A stretch of 25,663 bases of DNA from contig JAZSHX010000017.1 in assembly GCA_045533485.1 (NCBI GenBank), forward strand, positions 1 to 25,663, in the 5' to 3' direction. A program made the translations under genes and the position numbers. Shown in pieces: positions 22,143 through 25,663 of the stretch. Position 1 is the first letter of the stretch, and the number at the start of each line of letters is the position of its first letter. The stretch comes from Scatosoma sp045533485. Lineage in GTDB: Bacteria; Bacillota; Clostridia; Christensenellales; Borkfalkiaceae. Under the pieces are notes generated by a model. The model was given only the letters and a program-made list of their open reading frames with translations. It made no database searches and was not told the origin of the DNA.

Positions 22143-24488
22143 TTATGCTTTTTTCACGGTGGGCAAAAGCAAAAGCCCAAATGCTTCCATTTCTTTATAA
22201 ACGGACAGCGTATCGTGTTTTTCGCCTGCAAGCGTGTTGTAGAAGTGATAACGCACAGTGTGTTCGCCTGCGCCTAATTTCACACGATATTTAGCAGGTG
22301 CAACGAAGCGGAAACCAAAATCCTGTTCATCGACGGTCAATTTCATGCAACCGCCGATGGCAGGGAAAGACCACTCATAATCGCCTTCGTCTAATCGAAT
22401 TGTATATTCGTACACAATCTCTCCTGAGTAATCGGGGAACAACGCATTGACGCTGCCGACGCCTGCTTTTTCATTGATACAAACAAGTTTTTCTTGTTCT
22501 TTTTTGAACAGCTTAAATGTCGTAGGATGGGGGCAGGTATGCGAATAATCAATTTTTTCCGCTTTTTTTGCAAGTAAAATTCTTGTTTCGCCGCGTGCAA
22601 GCTTTAATGTGAACGGTGAAGTAACGGGCTCATAAATATCGTTCATAGGATCGTATAAGCAAAGCGGTTTTTCGCTGTTTACGTAAATTTGCGTTTTTTG
22701 TGTTTCGCCCGTTTGGAAGAACATAGGGTTGACGCTGTCAAGAATTCTTAATCCCGACGGTTTGCCGTCCGTTTTGCAAACGCCTTGGTACTTTCTTGCA
22801 AGCGCGCGATAGCTTGTTTTCTCTTCGTGAACGATACGCGTACCGTTTTTCTTTGCGACAGCCAAAGCTTCTTGCGCCCAAACGGGTAAATAGGTATGCT
22901 TTGGCAAAATTAACACGTCCAGCTTCGCTTGCGCAAGCTTATCCTGCGGCACGATGATAAACGGAATTTGCCGTTCGTTCAGCTTACGGCAAACGCCGTC
23001 TATGGTAGTAAACGGTTGTCCCGACCACTCCGCTTCAGCGTGATACAAAACGCCCACTTTCGGTTTGTTTTTATATTGTACAAGCTGTAAAACGCGTTGC
23101 GTGTACGCCATCAAAGCGGCGAAGGGTAAGTATAAGGGGTTTTTGCCGCCTTCGTAAAAGTGCGGCGGACAATCTTGGTTGTCTAATTCCGCGCAAAAGG
23201 CGTGGGGGATAAAATGGTCGATGCCCGATACCAGCATAACGTCCAGCATCCATTTCATTTCACGCATACTTTCTCCCCAGCCGAACGCGCCGAACAGTTC
23301 GCAAACAGAGCCGCGCTTATGACTATCCAGCCACGCGTCCGAAACGGCAAGCGCAGGGAGAGTATGTAAATAAAAAGTGGGATTTGTACGACCGCCGAAG
23401 GTTTTAGCAATCGTTGCGCGGTCGGTGGAGTACGCTTTCATTTGATGTAAAACGATATCCACGCCTGCCAAATCCTGTCCTTTTTGACTGCGGAAATAAT
23501 GCCCGACGGATCTACAAGTGGCGGTGTGCGCGTTTGAATCTTCGATAATATGCCCTGCGTAATAAACGCCGTGGTCTTTACACCAAGCCCCGATACGCGA
23601 AGAGAAGCATCTTGCGTATTCGTTTGTCACCGCGTCCATAAACGCGCAACGAACAAGCGCGCAATTATCCGTTTCGTACCAAATGCCAAGCAAATCGCGC
23701 ACGGAAAGAGTGGGGATTTTTTCCTTCATAAGACGGATAACTTCTTTGCTGTAAGGATATGCCGCGCCGACCAAACCCAAAGTGTGCTCACGCGGCGTGT
23801 TTTTTACAAGCGGAAGCTGTGTATAGCCCGAACCCACGCGCGGTTCGTCGGAGAAAAAGCCGACGATACGCTTGCCGAATAAATGCGCATAGCGCGCGTA
23901 AAATTTTTCATACACTTCGTCAATCAACAAATCGACGGATGCAGGATTTAACATATCGATAAAAGGCGTTTCGCGTTCGTCGCCGCGCCGTGATTGATAA
24001 ATGCGAACGTAGCGGTATTCCCCTTTAGGTAAATCGCAAATCAGCCAGTTGCCTTGACGCTTATCGGTGATTTCAAAAACGCGGTCAAAGCGTAATGCGC
24101 CGCCTGAATAAGGGATAGCAAACGCACCAAGCAAAACGTCCTCTTCGTCAAAAGAAAGCTGTAACTGCACGGTAAAGCCGTCGCTGATAAAATCGTAATG
24201 GTCGGCGACCAAATGCCATTGTCGAAGCTGGGGATGCAAAGCCACTTTGCCTGCGCAGCTTCCCGTAGGATAGCTTTTATCGTCCAAAATCCACACGGTC
24301 ATATCGTATTCTTCGGCATAACGCAAAATTTCGTCGAAATCTTCCCACCAACCGTCGCCGCAAAAATCGGGGTGTATGCGCGATTCCACGCAAATGCTTT
24401 TAATGCCGCATTTTGCCACGGCGGCAATTTCCGCCTTAAAATCCGCCTTTTTACCCGTCACCCAAAAAAAGGGAAAAATACGTTCCAT
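22143..24488 (-). CDS. GH106-like glycoside hydrolase (alpha-L-rhamnosidase-related)
   Basis: 781 aa, no signal peptide, so probably cytoplasmic. The N-terminal part resembles the GH106/rhamnosidase-like barrel: FPFFWVTGKKADFKAEIA, CGIKSICVESR, DGWWEDFDEILRYAEEYDMTVWILDD and SYPTGSCAGKV. Then come FFSDEPRVG (an acid in a DEP motif, about 210-218), GVYYAGHIIEDSNAHT, FGAFGWGESMREMKWMLD and GIDHFIPHAF. A flavodoxin-like segment (VGVLYHAEAEWSG, LDVLILPKHTYLP) resembles beta-galactosidase trimerisation domains. A C-terminal beta-sandwich ends the protein. The ATG at 24488 is preferred over the one at 24503 because GGGAG lies 8 nt before it. Assignment to GH106 rather than another distant barrel family is moderate, and the substrate is unknown. 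It is convergent with the isomerase fusion. Confidence 0.72.
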   Translation of the reverse strand: MERIFPFFWVTGKKADFKAEIAAVAKCGIKSICVESRIHPDFCGDGWWEDFDEILRYAEEYDMTVWILDDKSYPTGSCAGKVALHPQLRQWHLVADHYDFISDGFTVQLQLSFDEEDVLLGAFAIPYSGGALRFDRVFEITDKRQGNWLICDLPKGEYRYVRIYQSRRGDERETPFIDMLNPASVDLLIDEVYEKFYARYAHLFGKRIVGFFSDEPRVGSGYTQLPLVKNTPREHTLGLVGAAYPYSKEVIRLMKEKIPTLSVRDLLGIWYETDNCALVRCAFMDAVTNEYARCFSSRIGAWCKDHGVYYAGHIIEDSNAHTATCRSVGHYFRSQKGQDLAGVDIVLHQMKAYSTDRATIAKTFGGRTNPTFYLHTLPALAVSDAWLDSHKRGSVCELFGAFGWGESMREMKWMLDVMLVSGIDHFIPHAFCAELDNQDCPPHFYEGGKNPLYLPFAALMAYTQRVLQLVQYKNKPKVGVLYHAEAEWSGQPFTTIDGVCRKLNERQIPFIIVPQDKLAQAKLDVLILPKHTYLPVWAQEALAVAKKNGTRIVHEEKTSYRALARKYQGVCKTDGKPSGLRILDSVNPMFFQTGETQKTQIYVNSEKPLCLYDPMNDIYEPVTSPFTLKLARGETRILLAKKAEKIDYSHTCPHPTTFKLFKKEQEKLVCINEKAGVGSVNALFPDYSGEIVYEYTIRLDEGDYEWSFPAIGGCMKLTVDEQDFGFRFVAPAKYRVKLGAGEHTVRYHFYNTLAGEKHDTLSVYKEMEAFGLLLLPTVKKA

Positions 24489-24517
24489 AAAACTTACTCC
24501 CATCAAGCGTTTTTTTT

Positions 24518-24546
24518 ATTATAAATTGAAAAAAAGGAAAAGTCAA
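24518..24546 (-). promoter_or_regulatory. Promoter of the GH106-like gene
   Basis: On the minus strand TTGACT (24546-24541), 17 nt, TATAAT (24523-24518), giving a 20-25 nt leader with the GGGAG site. Confidence 0.8.
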
Positions 24547-24626
24547 GAGAAAAATGAGAAAAAAAATAAGATTATAAAAAATATGATTTTTTTTGTAAAT
24601 AATGGAAAAAATTAACAAAAAAACTG

Positions 24627-24660
24627 CATTTTTTACTATCGATTATACATTTTTTACTAT
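24627..24660. repeat. Two 13-nt direct repeats with a 21-nt period
   Basis: CATTTTTTACTAT at 24627-24639 and 24648-24660. The 21-nt period equals two helical turns, so a regulator could bind both copies on one face upstream of the 24799 gene. No clear -35/-10 pair was found in this very AT-rich region. Confidence 0.45.
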
Positions 24661-24798
24661 TGTTTTTTTAATAAAAAATTTTATCATAGAAATGCTGGAA
24701 TTTCTTTCGCGCGCATTTTCTTTATTTGAAATGCGGTGAAGAAAAGCATTTTGTCCAAATTTAGGAAAAAAAATTATATCAGGGAGGATATAAGTAAA

Positions 24799-24954
24799 AT
24801 GAGAAACTATGAAACCTTAGAACTCAAAGTTTTGCTTTTGGAAGATGAAGACGTGTTAACGGCTTCGGCGGATTTCCAAGACGCAGACGAAGGGGACAAC
24901 GGCGTTTGGTTCCCCGGCAGCACAGGAGGTACTTCACAATGGCAAAACAATTAA
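24799..24954 (+). CDS. Small acidic 51-aa peptide of unknown function
   Basis: Starts MRNYETLELKVLLLEDEDVLTASA and ends in an acidic, glycine/asparagine-rich tail EGDNGVWFPGSTGGTS. It has no signal peptide or membrane segment and no Cys. The ATG at 24799 follows AGGGAGG; a longer frame from GTG 24736 lacks such a site. The pattern of a YE start, a hydrophobic strand and a DV(L/I)TAS motif is common among unnamed short proteins of Clostridia. The last 16 nt overlap the start of the secreted-protein gene, and that gene's AGGAGG lies inside this frame, so the two are translationally coupled. The DNG-x-(W/Y)-FP motif recurs at the C-terminus of the 19882-22065 protein. Confidence 0.65.
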   Translation: MRNYETLELKVLLLEDEDVLTASADFQDADEGDNGVWFPGSTGGTSQWQNN

Positions 24955-25663
24955 AAAAGAAATTTGTCGGCTTAACGGCGTTGGCATTTGTTGCGGCGCT
25001 TTCGGCAGGTGTGGTAAAGGCAAATGTGAAAGCAGACGCAGAAGAGAACTGGCAAGCATGGGACGTCTTTGCCATCACGGCAACGGCAGTTAGAACGAAA
25101 AGCCCTGCAGGTCTTCGTTTCAAAACGGAAGCTTCCCAGTTGACGCCCGAATTGATGGAAACGTTTGCGGACGCAGAATGCTATACGACGATTAGCTTTA
25201 CGACGGCGGCAGGTCAAGCTTATACGAGCAACGTGCCCGTAACCGTATGGCGCAGTGAAGGCACGGCTGGCTGGAACACGGTGCTTTTGGATATTCCTTC
25301 CACCGATTACATCACGGAAGTAACGGCGCAATCGTTCATCAGCGCAGGCGAATATAAGTTTAAGACGGAAGCCGTAACGTCCAGCATTGCGGAAACGGCG
25401 GCAATCGTTATGAACGAAGCAGGCGCAATTGACGAAACGCTCAACGCATACGTAAACAACGTGGCTTCGCTCGCGCATAATCAAACGCAAGCATCGCTTT
25501 TCTTGGGCGGTGAAGGCCTACCACTCACCGCAACGACGTCTCCCACGCAATACAAAGTGGTTTGGTCGTCCAGCAATCAAGAAGTGGTAACGGTTGATAA
25601 AAACGGTAACTTGGCGGCGGTTGGCAAGGGTACGGCAAACGTAACGGCAACCATCGGCGGCAA
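24939..25663 (+). CDS. Secreted protein with bacterial Ig-like (Big_2) domain, 5' part only
   Basis: Open from ATG 24939 to the window end: 241 complete codons and no stop. AGGAGG lies 9 nt upstream. Residues 1-33 form a signal peptide (KQLKKK, hydrophobic GLTALAFVAALSAGVV, then KANVKADAEE with likely cleavage near VKA-DA). Residues about 45-190 form a beta-rich domain starting AVRTKSPAGLRFKTEAS, with regularly spaced Thr/Val strands, which I recognise only as recurrent in clostridial secreted proteins. From about 197 a Big_2-type Ig repeat follows: LPLTATTSPTQYKVVWSSSN, VVTVDKNGNLAAVGKGTANV. It is probably a long cell-surface or secreted protein. What follows beyond the window is unknown. 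Confidence 0.85.
   Translation, partial: MAKQLKKKFVGLTALAFVAALSAGVVKANVKADAEENWQAWDVFAITATAVRTKSPAGLRFKTEASQLTPELMETFADAECYTTISFTTAAGQAYTSNVPVTVWRSEGTAGWNTVLLDIPSTDYITEVTAQSFISAGEYKFKTEAVTSSIAETAAIVMNEAGAIDETLNAYVNNVASLAHNQTQASLFLGGEGLPLTATTSPTQYKVVWSSSNQEVVTVDKNGNLAAVGKGTANVTATIGG

Noticed and set aside
1..25663. CRISPR array or complete insertion sequence
   Set aside because: No regularly spaced repeats with unique spacers were seen, and no transposase with terminal inverted repeats.

Overview
The window looks like chromosome of a Gram-positive, Clostridia-like bacterium (Bacillota). This rests on strong AGGAGG-type ribosome binding sites, TTGACA-17-TATAAT promoters, hairpin-plus-T terminators, an Nfn pair, a YfhO-type membrane protein and several carbohydrate genes with AraC regulators. 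The lineage is an inference; no marker here fixes it more narrowly.

Layout. 1-5.6 kb is housekeeping: tmRNA (ssrA, minus strand, tag ANNNANYALAA), an SDR oxidoreductase, a CPA2-type cation/proton antiporter (minus), and nfnA-nfnB for electron transfer between ferredoxin, NADH and NADPH. The SDR and nfn promoters carry the same 24-nt upstream element at exactly the same distance (29 nt) from the -35 box, so they are probably under one activator. 5.6-8.4 kb is a large YfhO-family membrane protein whose predicted transcript starts at its ATG.

8.5-14.3 kb is an acquired island beside a tRNA-Pro with an unusual AGG anticodon. The tRNA 3' end and its terminator are imperfectly duplicated downstream, with an 80-nt insert in the T-loop. 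The AT-rich cargo is a controller-regulated type II restriction-modification system: C protein, HNH nuclease, a beta-class amino-methyltransferase and a C5-cytosine methyltransferase. The last gene of the operon joins an ABC-type ATPase to a TOPRIM-like domain and is probably a second defence factor. Controller-box palindromes lie at both the C and the methyltransferase promoters, and the methyltransferase mRNA looks leaderless. The island ends with a strong terminator, a short tRNA-end-like sequence and a truncated, frameshifted tyrosine integrase. That integrase abuts the severed 3' end of a gene homologous to the C-terminus of the protein at 19.9-22.1 kb.

14.75-24.5 kb is carbohydrate or small-molecule metabolism. 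An AraC regulator leads an apparent operon with a phosphotriesterase-family hydrolase, an M24-fold protein that has lost metal ligands, and a small protein of the Anabaena sensory rhodopsin transducer family. A second AraC regulator diverges from a 727-aa protein that appears to fuse a sugar isomerase/epimerase to the back half of a TIM-barrel hydrolase-like protein. A 781-aa GH106-like glycosidase converges on it.

24.5-25.66 kb begins a secreted-protein locus: a 51-aa acidic peptide overlapping a signal-peptide-bearing protein with a bacterial Ig-like (Big_2) domain, which runs off the window.
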